38,526 bases of DNA from Cudoniella acicularis. Lineage: Eukaryota; Ascomycota; Leotiomycetes; Helotiales; Helotiaceae. Location: NCBI GenBank assembly GCA_013054445.1, contig JAAMPI010000417.1:1-38526 (forward strand), in the 5' to 3' direction. Below, one piece after another: positions 1-11,664 of the stretch (positions are counted from its first letter, which is position 1; every line of letters begins with the position of its first letter). The notes beneath the pieces were generated by a model. It made no database searches and was not told where the DNA came from. It worked only from the letters and a program-made list of their open reading frames with translations. The position numbers and the translations under genes were made by a program.

Positions 1-976
1 GAGCTGGATGAAAGTCTCATTCGACGGCATTTCCTGCTAGCGTACCTCCCGCAAGCAGCAACGGCCTCATAATGCTAGACATCTCTTTCTTTAAACGCTG
101 GGAATGCCAGCGGGATCCTCTCCCATATAGACGCCGGAATCGTCGTATATCCCGACAATTCCACCAGTAAAAATAACCACCTTTCGTCCTGAACCAACTC
201 ACTCTCCTACTATCACGCAATTCCTCATCCCCGGCCTTTTATCCAAATGCTCGAGTCCAGTTCTGGTACTCTTTTAGCTGCTCTCTCTCTCTTGGTTTCT
301 GTGGGTACCAAGGTTGGAGGGCATGCAGAAGTGGTTGGACGACGAATTTAGAATTTGCATTTGTTGCCTCCGGGATGTGTGTCGGATAGACTTAAAGCTC
401 ATTAACTTTCATGAGAATAGAAAGGGCAGTATTTTCAGGCCATCGCTGTTCTGTATAAGTATACTTTTTTAAAGAGTTACAAGGTATCCTCCGTCGTCAA
501 AACATGACATCGTCTATTGGCTATGAAGCCTATTCAACTGACGCAGTCATGGGCGCCTCTTATGGGACGCTTCAAGTTGGTTCAGATCTAAACTTTAACA
601 AAAGGGTTTTAACCCGATGTGCCTCTAGCCTACGCGTTGATCTTCTGCAAGTTACTCTACGATAGCTTTTGGGGTTTTCCTTAGACCTTACTTCGTTCCC
701 AGCGGTGGCTCGATCCACAAGTTCGATTTCAACCGCTCGTCGGCTCCATTACTGACGTCTCTGCTTTTGCCCCGCGAACTTGGTTCCAAGACACTTTAAT
801 CATTCACCGGTCAGTCTACAAATGAATTCGTTCACCCAGGTTTGCGATGCTACTACTATTGTTTTTATATTTAATCAAAAGGATTCCTCCTTTCCTTTAT
901 TTTCACATTCGGCAGATCCCAAACATTTCTGTAACCAACTCTCGAGGTATGTTTTTTTTTCAATTAAAGTCACTGA
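1..976. other. Left-edge stretch without a supported gene
   Basis: I find no reading frame here that looks like protein or joins into a plausible spliced model. A short minus-strand frame near 17-220 has no recognisable motif. Base composition is ordinary rather than AT-collapsed, so this could be intergenic DNA or the edge of a gene lying to the left of the window. Confidence 0.5.
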
Positions 977-1708
977 CTGAAGCAAGCAATATCGCAGCAG
1001 AAACCGAATCATCATCATACAGAACTCGATTCATCAAAAGGTATTTATTGTCGATTGTCACTTGAGGACGCATATAACTTCCCAGCGGGAGGACGAAACA
1101 ACTGCCATCCCAGACCAGATCTGGATTCCAAAGCCCGTGGCATCTCAATGTCTTCGTCAGAAAGAGACCAACATATTAAAACATCTCTGTCAACAAGTCA
1201 AGGAGCAGGAGAAGCAACGGGCTACCAAGGGCCATCATCCTCATTTCCGGTTGGGGTGCCGCCGAATACTCTACAATACCAACAAAGCTAAGCGGAAGAC
1301 CAATGGCAGCAAAGGTTTGCCATTTATAATTCGGGTCGCATGTACAGTATCGTACAACCACTACCGAACGTTAATAACTCCACTCCGCAATTTCAGACAC
1401 GGGAACCTGCGCCGATGCAGATATTGTCAGACGTTGTCACACCTTACGTACCTGCCAGTGCTCTTGGCCCGCCAGGTCTACAGCACTACGGCTATCCAGG
1501 GTCCTCCAACGCATATCAACAGCAACAAAGTCCCCCAGCACGCGCACCTCTTATTCAAGGTTATGAGGGTGGGATAGCAATGGGAGGAATACCCCAGCAA
1601 GCGCCAGAGATCATGGAAGAAGAAGATTTCCAAGCACAAGGCCATGGTATGGAAGCTGCTTACATAACATATCAAACTCCTCTGAAGGAGATTTTTCAAA
1701 TACCATAA
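977..1708 (+). pseudogene. Q/P-rich hypothetical protein relic with in-frame stop
   Basis: One frame stays open from 977 to 1708 apart from a single TAA at 1289-1291. It reads as low-complexity, Ser/Gln/Pro/Gly-rich protein, like the disordered N-terminal part of a fungal regulatory or scaffold protein, followed by a short acidic patch (MEEED) and a segment ending PLKEIFQIP. The reading then stops abruptly, as if a folded domain that should follow has been lost. No zinc cluster, bZIP or other domain is visible. An intron removing the stop was considered, but no convincing GT-AG pair surrounds it. The composition is more protein-like than neighbouring frames, so I favour a truncated gene relic at the border of the transposon region, but the family is not identified. 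Confidence 0.35.
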
Positions 1709-2540
1709 ATGGATGTCTAGTTAAAGCAGGTGTGGCACAAAATAGGAGCACGTGACGTTACCCCTAGGATGGCTAAGCGAGAGCTTCCTGTATATAGAGG
1801 CCACTCTGGCCATTCCATAGATAATCAGACAATCTCCCATATCTGCACTCCTGCGTGCGACAGCAGGCCAATCACTTTTAGAGGGGTCAGAGTGGCTATA
1901 AGGACACGTTAGTGCCCTAGGTTAGTTTCCATTTCCTTCGTTAGTTCTTGCTATACTAGAAATTTCTAAAAAGGCCTTACTATAGGCGAGGTTGCTCTTT
2001 ATAGTGATAGAATACACAGCATGGCTTAGCATTTTTTAGAGATGGAAAGATATGTTAGAGTTAGGATAGCGAATACAACATCCACAAAGCCTGATGACTC
2101 AAGCTTTTATTAAAAATATAGCTAAAGATCTGATACGGATATGCGATGTGATCAAGAAACATAGTCTTGTGGATTATTAGTATAGGGTGGCTAAGGAGCA
2201 AATAATAGAGGGTAAGTTTGTCCTAAGCATATACTAGTAGGCTTTGAATTTTGACCAACCTCGTAGTTCTTAGGTGAGTACCTCGGTAGAGTGCCGTCTT
2301 GAAATTCCTTTTCATCTCACATTTCAATATTTTCTAATATAGCGTCACAGCTCCTGAGGAATTCGGTCAGACTCAGAGCAGAGTTTACAAGCAAAATTTT
2401 GTAGGAAGTTGGACACCTTGCACATATTGTAGTATACGATATTTGACGCTGATGGTCACCCTTAAAAATTCAATACTCCCTCTCCTCTGCTGTCATCGTT
2501 GTGTCAGCGCTACTGGTGTGTTCGGCAAAGAAATCAAAAC
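1709..2540. other. Gene-free transition into repeat-rich DNA
   Basis: No gene is supported. The stretch changes gradually from ordinary composition to AT-rich sequence. A TATA-like run (cctgtatatagagg, about 1788-1801) with GC-richer flanks is reminiscent of an LTR promoter, but no matching partner copy was found in the window. Confidence 0.4.
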
Positions 2541-3030
2541 AATTTATCCTTTATAAAAGCTGACATAGGCCTTTGAGCTCGTCTTATTTAAGATAGCTAT
2601 CTTATATAAAGCCTTATACTCTCTTTTCTATATTACTATCTTATAATATATCTAGATAACTACTTTATAAGTATATCCTTATTTATAGAGTTATATATTT
2701 ATAATTTTAATATTATTAGAATAACTAGATAATATATAGAGTTCTTTAAAAGATTAATAGAGCTTAAGGCTTAATATTCTATAAAACTTAAATAGAATAT
2801 CCTTCTTATAATAGTAGTTTAGAATATATTTTATTTAGCTTAATAAGATAATAATATTATCTTTATTTTAAATAATATCTATATAATAGATAAGATAGAA
2901 GACTTTAAAGAAAAGGCTAGAAGACGTCTTATAAAAACCTTTATAAATAGATATATTATATAACAAGTATTTAGGGATAATTATATAAGAAAGATAAATC
3001 TTATAAATCAATTTAAGAAGACGTATAAGT
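2541..3030. repeat. AT-rich block, probably RIP-degraded transposon DNA
   Basis: This stretch is almost entirely A and T with dense TA dinucleotides and very little CA or TG. That is the expected end state of RIP, which turns CpA into TpA on both strands of repeated DNA. No frame is open for long and the original element cannot be identified by eye. Confidence 0.6.
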
Positions 3031-3335
3031 GTGAGGAGGAGGCGTTAGTAGGCAAAGAAATCACGTGTAGCAGGAAAAAAGATTTAGTATAGAACTAATC
3101 TCTAGCCCCGAGGGGTCTAGAGAAGCCCCCTTTTTATTAGCTATCTGCTACCGACGGGGGTCCGATACTAAGACCTAATGATNATAGAAATCAATAGCAT
3201 TATCTNNNATCCCGTGCCACGTATCANGTGCCCTAGAACCATGATCCTAGATGTCGGAGGTTTACTACCGACATCATTCCGGACATCCGCCGTCGATCCA
3301 AGCTACGTGACGGACGCCCCCTAGCAGGTAAGCGA
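3031..3335. other. GC-richer island with unresolved bases (N)
   Basis: A short GC-richer segment between two AT-rich blocks carries isolated Ns at 3183, 3206-3208 and 3227. The Ns suggest collapsed or ambiguous repeat sequence in the assembly. No gene is visible. Confidence 0.5.
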
Positions 3336-4210
3336 ACTATATCACACTAATTAAATATATATCTATAATCTATAATTCTATAGATCTTATATCCTTATTT
3401 AATTGGTTTATTTAGTATTTTATATATATATAAAGACTTAAAATAATTAGTAAGGTTATAGAATAAGAGAAGAAGAGACAGACCTATTAAAACACTATAC
3501 TATAAGCTTGTTAATACTTACTTTAGAAGAAGGAGAGTAATATTACTAAGAAGAAGCTTAAATTATAGAGATAAGAGGTTTAAGCTTATATTATTAGATC
3601 TTATTATAAGGTAAGTAATACCCTACTCTTTTATTATTCTTAAGGTATAAGATATAATAAAACCTCTTGATTTACTTAAAGCGAACAAGTGATATATAGT
3701 TCGATATCGAGTATAAAAGGCCCTTATTAAAGTCTATATTCTAATATATTCTGACTATAGGCTTATTATAAACTCTTATATATATAATCATACTAATAAA
3801 CATATATAATTCTTCTATAAGCAGATCTGTCTATTCGTATACTCTCTCTTATAGTATACGTAATTTTTATATACTCGTATATCGATTAGTATTCGTAGTA
3901 ATAGTATAGAAGAGATCATAGGTAAAGAACAAGCTAAAGTAGTCGAATAGGTATAGTTTTAAAGGAAAGGAAGAGGGGAGGATTGCTCTTGCTACTTGCT
4001 TAGGTTTAGGGCGAAAAGGTTCGTAGGAAACGCTTGTGATTAGTCTAAGGCTAAGGAGTATATCCTCAAGAGACTAAGCTTTCTCCTTCTTTGGTTGTGT
4101 GGGTAGAGTAGGAGGAGCTGCTATGAGCGCGTAATTAGTGGGGGAACTAGTAGACGCGCTAGTATTTAAAAGATGTAGATTACTAATAAATTTATATGCA
4201 AATATATATA
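3336..4210. repeat. Second AT-rich RIP-like block
   Basis: Long AT-rich sequence with frequent TATA and AGAA runs, few CA or TG dinucleotides and stops in every frame. It probably represents one or more RIP-degraded transposons. A less mutated strip at about 3960-4130 retains more G and C. Element type is not determinable from this sequence. Confidence 0.55.
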
Positions 4211-4472
4211 ATTTTATGCTGTGCTGTCTATGCCAGACCCCCTGCTAGCGTGGACCATGTCTCACCGCTCGAGGGGATAACCACACCGCCGCTGACCAGA
4301 ATCCTTGATCGCTTGATTAGAGGAGGTATTAGCCTATGTGGCGGCGTTGTGTGATATAGCGCGCTCTGGCCGCCACAACACTGACAATGACTTTTTAACA
4401 TCGTGATAAAACTCGGAAATCCATATCGAATTGTTCTATAAGTTTAAAAAAGCGAAAAGAGCTTAATGGTGG

Positions 4473-4850
4473 TGTCGCGGATCGAGGGGTCCTACTACAC
4501 CATAATAAGAGGCTCTCTATAATTCAGGTGGGCGGCGATGACGCGATCGTAATTTTCGGAATTTATAGGTCAGGAGAGTTCGAGAGAGGCACACAACATA
4601 TCTTAAATGAAAATATATAGAAATTTTGATATACTGGTAGATTTAGAGCCGCTTGAATTCGAAGTACCTATGGTTTGTCTCGTCACGGGGTGCGCCTCTC
4701 GACACAGGGACAGACGTTAGGTGTTCTTATATACGTGAAAATAGCCATAGTTGCCTACGACTGCCTATTTAGGCAGTCACACGTGATCTTGGATCCAACT
4801 CTGTGGCGGCTATGCAGCGTACGGCTATACCACGGCAAATTCAATCCCGA
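4473..4850 (+). repeat. LTR-like segment (forward copy, ends uncertain)
   Basis: The segment starts TGTCGCGG and contains a core (about 4640-4716) that matches, in reverse complement, the region 10020-10085. Shared landmarks are the gaagtacctat.gtttgtctcgtcacggggtgcg core and the cagggacagacg that follows. The similarity extends leftwards (aattttcggaattna taggt) and, weakly, rightwards. The TGT start, shared core and lack of coding capacity suggest diverged solo LTRs of the same family. The right end is uncertain. Confidence 0.5.
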
Positions 4851-4924
4851 GGATGACGTCATCTTTAAGGAATTCCTGAAGTGTTCGTCTGCTTCCACCC
4901 ATCCTATCCGAACCCAGTTCACTT

Positions 4925-5050
4925 GTCCTCAATCCCTTATTCCCAATTCCCTTGTCCTAAAATCCCTTTGTCGCTAAAACCCTTGTCCCAAAAACCCTTA
5001 CTCTCCAAACCCCTTGTCCTAAAACCCCTTGTTCCTGAATCCCCTCCCCT
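4925..5050 (+). repeat. Degenerate tandem repeat, CCTTGTCCTAAAACCC-like unit
   Basis: About seven imperfect copies of a 15-19 bp unit with core cttgtcctaaaacccc lie head to tail directly upstream of the small open frame at 5075. Copies differ by substitutions and small length changes, so this is an old minisatellite. The pyrimidine-rich strand is the forward one. Confidence 0.6.
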
Positions 5051-5074
5051 CCAAACACATCCGCATGGTGGACG

Positions 5075-5422
5075 ATGCTGTCAGAAAATCTACACTTACA
5101 GACCAACTTCAATGTCTTCTCCAAGCCTGGACAAGAATACAACGGCATGATGGAGCTTGCTAAGTATACAACAGATATGGATAACTACCTACAGCACAGA
5201 AAAGGCTGGGTGGGGATGGTGATACAAGGCGGGGTGGCCAAAACAATTCCACTTGATGATGTTGTTGCATATATTAAGAATGGAGGACTGCGGACGGGTA
5301 AAACATTTGCTCTAGTAAAAAAATCTAAAGCAGAACATTACCGGTCTCAAATTAAATTAAATTTGACGGGAAATAGGCAAGAAGTGGAAGACTCAACGTC
5401 AAGAAAGAGACATAAAATTTAG
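5075..5422 (+). CDS. Hypothetical 115-residue protein
   Basis: An uninterrupted frame encodes a small protein with a Lys/Arg-rich tail (ending SRKRHKI, a possible nuclear-localisation patch) and a central segment containing GWVGMVIQGGVAKTIPLDDV. An alternative ATG at 5065 lies in another frame and closes after 32 codons. I recognise no family. It lies among transposon remnants and directly after a minisatellite, so it may be a fragment of an unidentified mobile element or an orphan gene. Codon use is unremarkable, and the length alone makes chance possible. Confidence 0.3.
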   Translation: MLSENLHLQTNFNVFSKPGQEYNGMMELAKYTTDMDNYLQHRKGWVGMVIQGGVAKTIPLDDVVAYIKNGGLRTGKTFALVKKSKAEHYRSQIKLNLTGNRQEVEDSTSRKRHKI

Positions 5423-6943
5423 CTAGAAATGTACACAAAACCTCAATCAAAGACCTGGCACAAAAGACCCAAGACTAAAGCCAAACACTGTGAGACCTTA
5501 ATACCCAAAGGCAAGATGCAAAATGCAGAACCCACAGGCTAACACAGGAGGGGAAGAGATAGGTGATGATGATTTTGGGTGCTCCGATACTGAGTTACTA
5601 TCCGACAAATCCGAGTCCGACTCCAAGTCATCATCATCCAAGTGCCCATGCTCCGAGTATGTGTCCGATGGCAAGGGAGGTGACCGAGGGCTTGAAGCCC
5701 CCGGAGGACTGCGATAAACATGTGCGCAATCGCGTTGAAGGCGGCGTGAATCGTGTGGGGGGTTTTCGCTTGCATAAATCGTGGAGTACGCTATTTTTGG
5801 GATGAAGGTGAGGACACCGCAGAAAAGATAGCGTATAACCCTTCTGACGAATCGGAGGGCTGTCAATCGGATTATGAGAGGGCGGAGCAGGGACGGAATG
5901 CAAAAGATAGAGAAGGGCAATGTTCTCAGCACAGATGACTGAAGGCGGAGGAGAAATATTTGATGTCATTGAACAAGACAGTATAAGCAGCAATTTGAGA
6001 GACACTATCAGCGAAAATGAAGGATTTTGTCATGTCACAGTACTATACTTCCGCCGACAGCTTATTCGTATGAACCAGCAGCTCTATTCAAGCGGGGAAC
6101 TACCCCGCATTTGCCCTGCCGTGACGGAGAGGGGTATATATCCGGCACGTGATATCAAACAAGTTCCCATTAAGCAACCTCAGGTTATGCAAAAATGGGA
6201 GATGTTGTTCTCATACCTCAGGCACTCAGGCATGACACAGTCGAGGGTGTGCTTGCTTGAATTTTTCTTTTTTGACGTGAACATTTACATACAAAATTGG
6301 CCGTCGCGACTCACAGCCCGCAACAGCCTCTTAAAGGTAAGTTTCATCTCGTGTTATTAATATGATCTTCTCCTCCCCCCCCCGCTTCTCTATCCCCGAC
6401 TTAACGTCAACATCTAATTTCACCATGTCTGCCCAGTCCGCTGCCATCCCACCCTTCTCTACCTTTGTAACATTCTGTTATCACGTGAGATCTCAATGTC
6501 ACGTGAACGGGGTTTACTTAGCCTTGGAAGCGTCAAGCAGGTTCTTGGTAGAGCGTTATCCTAATCAAGTGATGATATTAGAATATGAGTTGAGCACACC
6601 CTTTAACATAGGAAGGCTATATGGCTATATAGGTTATGGGTTGTGGTAGTCGCAGTTCAGCGATTCCTCAGTTCAAGCTACGGGCGCTGAACGGCTGAAC
6701 ACCTGAACTGATCACGTGACTCATCACATGATCCCGGGTCGTGACAACCTTCTGTTGAAGTGTGTGCCTGGCAGCCTGAGGCTGCTATGGCACCCAGCAC
6801 GTGCTTTAGGGCACGTCTCACTTGTAGTCTAGAGATGTGGCCCGACGACCTGATCTTTGATTCTGTACAGTTGATAATATACTTGATTTACCCCAATTGA
6901 GCCCTCCGGACGATCCCTGTGTTGCTATTGCTTGTATTGATGA
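5423..6943. other. Unassigned stretch with short acidic frames
   Basis: Several overlapping short frames occur here. One at 5523-5717 is Asp/Ser-rich (SDKSESDSKSSSSK), one at 5753-5938 continues in similar acidic style in a different frame (NPSDESEGC), and one at 5920-6360 has no recognised motif. The acidic style shared across two frames suggests a single coding sequence broken by a frameshift or intron, but I could not place a convincing splice. The end of the stretch (about 6650-6940) contains short inverted motifs (gttcagcg / cgctgaac) and cacgtg sites and may be another LTR fragment. Confidence 0.3.
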
Positions 6944-9389
6944 TACCACTCATCCGACCAGCTAGAGTCGACCAAATCCAATAAGTACCTCTCCCAGCGC
7001 CTACGCGTAGCACTAGACGCCTCAGTCCCCTTACGACGGAAGTCAGCATTCGCGAACCCATGGTGGAACCCTCAGGTAGCTGAGGTAGTAGCCAAGGCTA
7101 GACAGGCACAAAGAGCATGGCTCTCTTCCCGGAGCGCTCCCGACCGACAACGAGCATCTGAGCTACTCAAGACTAGAGCGCGAGTAATCACTGAAGCCAA
7201 AAGGGCTAGTTACCGCCAGTACATCGATCAGGCGGCCCAGGGGGATGAACTCTGGAGACTCGCAAGGTGGAGTAAAGGAGCACAGGGAGGGCTGCCCCAG
7301 GTTCCTACTCTAAAAACAGACCAAGGGCTAGCAGTCGACTATGGGGCTAAGGCTAGTAGGCTCCGAGAGCGGTTCTTCCCTACTACATCCGCCGACCTCT
7401 CAGACGTTTCATCACAAGTCAATAAGACCCCATTCAATTTAGAGCAGACTACATCAGTAGAAGAGATTATCTCTACATTACTAAGTTGCTCCTCGAGCTC
7501 AGCACCAGGCGAGGACGAGATCCCCTTCAAATTCCTAAAAGCACTAGGCGAGCCAGTTGCCCAAGCTCTGACTACCCTCGCTAATGCGAGCCTACGGCTG
7601 GAGTACTACCCAGCCTTCCTTAAAAAGGCAAGAACTATCGTTATTCGGAAGCCAGGCAAGGCCTCCTACGAGACGCCAAGCGCATGGCGACCCATAGCGC
7701 TCCTAAGAACTATCGGCAAGGTGATCGAGAAAATCATAGCACGGTGGATAAGGGACTCCGCAGAGGATCAGGGCCTCCTTCCACCAAGCCAAATGGGCGC
7801 TCGAGCAGGGCGCAGCGCAGGTACTGCTCTAGAGCTCCTGACTAGCCTAGTTCGGACAATCTGGAAGGAGCGTAAGGGCGAGGTAGCAACACTCTTATCA
7901 CTGGACATATCAGGAGCATTCGACACAGTAGTCCACGAGCGCCTAATCGCTATTATTAAGCGCCTAGGCTACCCCCAATGGCTCTAAAATTGGGTACAGA
8001 GCTTCCTCACCGACCGTAGTACTACGCTACTATTCAATGGTATAGAGTCAGAAGAGTTCCAAGTCAAAGGTGGTGTCCCCCAAGGATCTCCGCTCTCCCC
8101 GATCCTCTTCCTCCTCTACAACGAAGAGCTCGTCCGAGTAACCAATCAGCCGAGCCTAGGAATACACTCCATAGGCTTCATGGATTACCTCAATATCCTG
8201 GCCTATAGTAGCTCCACGGAACAGAACTGTGCTAGGCTAAGCCAGGTCCACAAGAAATGCCAGGGATGGGCAAGTCGACACGGGATTACCTTCGCTCCTC
8301 ACAAATACGAGCTTATTCACTTTACTACAGCAAGGAAAAAACACAACCTACAAGCCTGTGTTAGGATCGGAAGTATCGAAAGGCACCCTCGGAGAGCATA
8401 CGGGTGCTAGGGGTATTGCTTGACCCTAAGCTCCACTGGAGTACCCACGCGAAGAGCGCACAGCAAAAAGGGAGCATGGCAGCAGCAGCTCTAAAGCGCG
8501 TATCTACGTCCACATGGGGGGGCGTCCTTCCTACGCTCAAGAGTACTCTATAACGCTACAGTACGACCGAGTATGACCTATGGCCATGAGGCCTGGTGTA
8601 CCCCCCGAGCAGGCGGCACATAGCAGAGTGATCAAAAAGCTCGAGCCGATACAGTCGAGCAGCCTAAGGGCAGTAGCAGGAGCCTTCCGAGCCACCCCGA
8701 TTCGAGAGCTCGAGACTGAGACCTTCACAACACCTCTAGACATCCACTGTAGCGAACTACGAGCAAGACACCTCAGACGCACATACAGCTCCCCAGTAGG
8801 AACCTTTATCCAAGAGCAGTGTAGAGCAGTCCGCGGAAGGCTCTTACGCAGGAGTACAACCAGAACGAGCATCCCGCTAGTAGTGCCAGTGATCCAGGAA
8901 AAACTAGAGTGGGCTGCAAAGCTGGAGGCTAGCCTAGGGACAGACAGTAGGAAAGCCACCCTCCAGGAATGGAAAAAGAGGTGGAGAACCACCAGACCAA
9001 GGAGCAGGTGGCGCAGTAGTGCAAGCCAAGCAGAGCCGAGCGCGAGCAGGTTAAAGCTACATAGTCAGCTCAAAAAGGCTGAGAGCTCGATCCTAGTCCA
9101 AGCTCGGACAGGACGAATAGGCCTAGCTCACTTCCTAGCTAAGGCATATGTACAAGGCTATGAGGACCCTACTTGCAGGTGCGGAGCCGAACAGGAAACA
9201 GCTGAGCATACCTTACTCCACTGCCAGATTGAGGAGGAGCGGCGGAAGTGGCCTAGAGGGGCTCGTTTTAGCGACTTCGTCTCTATACCCCGAAACACAC
9301 TAATAGCGGCACGATGGCTCATCCAAAGTAACCGTATAAACCAATTCCAGCTAGCAAATAGGCTATTATATAACGAGGCCACGTCCTAG
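6944..9389 (+). pseudogene. LINE ORF2 reverse transcriptase, multiply broken
   Basis: The frame reads from 6944 through the RT fingers (RTIVIRKPGKASYETPSAWR, about 7629-7688), motif A (SLDISGAFDTV) and, after a TAA at 7985-7987, motif B (GGVPQGSPLSPILF, about 8071-8112). Motif C, normally F/YADD, reads FMDY at 8177-8188, so the second catalytic aspartate is gone. Frame shifts occur near 8395 (the LGVLLDPKLHW thumb segment continues in another frame) and near 8535-8580. The last frame, 8580-9389, ends with a CxC...H....C cluster (CRCGAEQETAEHTLLHC), the zinc-binding motif usual at the LINE C-terminus. No RNase H domain is evident. The product cannot be functional. Confidence 0.8.
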
Positions 9390-9563
9390 GTTGACTCCAA
9401 AGGAGAGGGAGCAGGCGATACACATGTCAAACGCTCCAGAGAGCAGACGAATGCAGAGAGAGATGAGCAGTAGGAAAGCGACGCTAGGGTTTTTGTCCGG
9501 AGAGGTTTCCCTAGCTGGTAAACAGGTGGAGTTCCTCATAGCAATAGCTCATAGGTGTAGGAA

Positions 9564-9595
9564 ATAAATAATAAATAATAATAATAATAATAGTT
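9564..9595 (+). repeat. LINE 3' tail, (AAT/AAAT)n
   Basis: A run of AAATAAT and AAT units directly follows the LINE 3' untranslated sequence. Short A-rich repeats like this are the normal 3' end of Tad-like LINEs and mark the insertion's right border. Confidence 0.7.
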
Positions 9596-9879
9596 ATAGT
9601 AGAGTAGTTACAATTAGTTATTGAGCTTAATTCTATTGATAATTTTTTTTTTAAATCGCTAATTATTTTTTAATAGTTGCTAGATGGTTAGCGAGTGGTT
9701 GCCGAAAGGTTGACTGAACCTATATGACTCCCCTGAGAATTACAAAGTTATTTTAAGCTGCTCAGGTGGTGCATAGGCCAGCCGGTGAGCTGCCAGCCTC
9801 GCACCTCGCCAATGAAATGTTCTCTGGTTATGTTGGTTTAAACCGGTAAGGGAGTGCAATTGGGGTTGCGGTTTGATTC

Positions 9880-10230
9880 TGTATATTCTGTCCGTTCTCT
9901 ATATCTAAGTACAGGTTGACTTAGCGGAAAAGTCGTTCCTTCCGCGAGTCATGTGATCGCCTAAGCGATAACTCTGATTGGCTGTTCCTAGCTCCTAACA
10001 GGTCACTTTCTCTGATAACGTCTGTCCCTGCGTCGCGAGACGCACCCCGTGACGAGACAAACTATAGGTACTTCGGATTTTAGGGCCTATAAATTTGCGA
10101 ATAAAAATAATAAATCTGTTATTCTTACTTTGGTTATGTTATATACCTCTCTCTAAACACTCCCTAACCTATTAATTCCGAAAATTATCACTGTGTCGTC
10201 GTCGCCTATATAAAATTATAAGGTGTGACA
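9880..10230 (-). repeat. LTR-like segment (reverse copy)
   Basis: On the minus strand this begins TGTCACACC (10222-10230) and can be read to ...GAATATACA at 9880, about 351 bp with TGT...ACA ends. Its core matches the forward copy at about 4640-4716. The flanking pentamers (gattc at 9875-9879, gatct at 10231-10235) are similar but not identical, so a target duplication is not proven. Internal retrotransposon sequence is not seen next to it, so a solo LTR is most likely. Confidence 0.5.
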
Positions 10231-10439
10231 GATCTGGTGCGAGTCACGTGTTCCGAAGCTAGTCTGTTCTGGGACTAGTCNAGGAGCTNCGCTCCCTTAA
10301 GACNNCNGTCCTTCCTGTATCTAGCTTCTTCTNNTCTTCGTCGATAATTCTAAGAAACAGAGAGTACTACTTGATTTGCACTGCTTGCGTACGCTGTGAC
10401 ANTANTAGTCNNNNNNNTANTNNAGATTAAGTAATATAA
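10231..10439. other. Unresolved junction with many N bases
   Basis: The stretch contains scattered Ns (10271-10323 and 10402-10433). A tgtgaca just before the last N run could be the end of the LTR of the RIPped Gypsy element that follows. Nothing further can be read. Confidence 0.35.
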
Positions 10440-10835
10440 TCTAAATATCGACTAGATAGCTAGTATAATAGAATTTATACGATATACGTATAAAAAGGTT
10501 AAATAACTAACTAACCTAAGAGAGGTATATATAACCTCGAGCGGAAAGGCTACTAATAAAAGTATAATAGGTAGACTAATATTAGAGCTAGCGATAAGAT
10601 AACTAGAGATACTATTATAATATTAAATATATATAAAACTATTTAATAACCTAGAAGATATAAAGGCTCTACTAGAACATAAGCTATAGGATTATATAAT
10701 CAGGCTTAAGGAAGAGATAAAGCCTATATCTAAGAAGTGTTAACGATATAATCTATAGACATTAAGGACGCTCGAGAAATATATAAAAGAAGTAGCTATA
10801 AAAGGATAGATTTAAGAGTTAAAATCACTAGCTAC
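10440..10835 (+). mobile_element. RIP-degraded Gypsy pol, left part (before nested insertion)
   Basis: Read on the plus strand, about 10690-10830 encodes a ghost of the start of a Gypsy reverse transcriptase: the segment corresponding to 'L-K-E...K-P...K...Y-N-L...L-R-T-L-E-K-Y-I-K-E...K-G-W-I-x-E-L-K-S' is recognisable between stops. This is the region just before the conserved S-P-x-x-S/A-P-I-L-F strand of Gypsy RT. DNA is extremely AT-rich with CpA almost eliminated. The frame breaks off exactly where the LTR element at 10836 begins and resumes after it. Confidence 0.55.
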
Positions 10836-11147
10836 TATTATAGACCTAGTTCGACGCCTTAGCGCTAGGCTAGATTAACTTAGTAATAGTCGACTTAACG
10901 ACTTAATTCGACGCTCGACGCTCGTCGATTTAATAACTTAACGACTGACCGAATAACTCACTACCCTAGGGAATCGCTTACGGACTACTTCGCTTACTAG
11001 CGCTATTTATATAGTTAAATAGAGCTTCTCCCTCCGGGAGAACCTCTTCTTCTCTCTTTAGTTTAGTCTCTTCGATAATATAACACCTTCTTATAAATAC
11101 GTCCTTACGTGACATTAGGGCCCTAGTACCTTTATAGAGCCGTAATA
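10836..11147 (+). repeat. 5' LTR of nested element
   Basis: 312 bp, aligned from tattatagacc (corresponding to TGTCATAGACC in the other copy) to gccgtaata (corresponding to GCCGTAACA). It is shorter than the 3' copy because it lacks a ~39 bp internal segment. Confidence 0.75.
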
Positions 11148-11664
11148 TTAGACTAAACTTAATATAATCGAGCCCCTCTGCCTAGAGGTTAAATAGCTCT
11201 TCTTCTACGATCTACGTAAGTATCGAAAAGTCGCTCCGCTAGCCCTTACGGTTAAACTAGCACCTACCCCCCTCGTCTTAGAAGATAATAAACACCTATC
11301 CTACGGTCCGTAAACGCGTTAAATCACCTACTTAGGCAACTATCGATATCTACTCGCCTTAGCTATTCGAACCCACGTCTTTAGTATATACTTAGCTTCT
11401 TACTAGCTAGTATACTCCTCCTTATCAACTCCTAGTACGTGGCCTACCGACCCCCTAGGCTAGCGCTACCCTTCCCTGACTATCCTCGACCTCTACGAAT
11501 ACCCTTACGAGCCTGATCGAGCCTTTTTCTTCCGTAAGACAATACTAGCCGCGATCCCTACGGCCTGTCGCTAGTATAAGGCCTAATTCCCTAGTAAGTC
11601 CTAGGCCTTTTAATATACGCTTAATAGCTATATAATAGAGCCCTAGCGAAGAGGGAGGGCTATC

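Larger units (their letters stand above)
6944..9595 (+). mobile_element. Tad-like non-LTR retrotransposon (LINE), 5'-truncated and inactive
   Basis: The element keeps the linker, reverse transcriptase and C-terminal zinc-binding region of a fungal Tad-clade LINE ORF2, then a 3' untranslated part and a simple A-rich tail. The endonuclease domain that should precede it is missing, the usual result of incomplete reverse transcription. The open frame begins at 6944 right after a stop, so the truncation point lies close to that position. The element is in forward orientation and is less damaged by RIP than the AT-rich blocks around it. Confidence 0.8.

Noticed and set aside
5498..5932. 144-residue minus-strand frame
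   Set aside because: It is antisense to the acidic plus-strand frames and made of Ser/Pro/His runs produced by reverse complement of Asp/Ser codons; no domain.
8537..8992. 151-residue minus-strand frame
   Set aside because: It lies opposite the LINE C-terminal frame, which has recognisable zinc-binding residues; the minus frame is a shadow.
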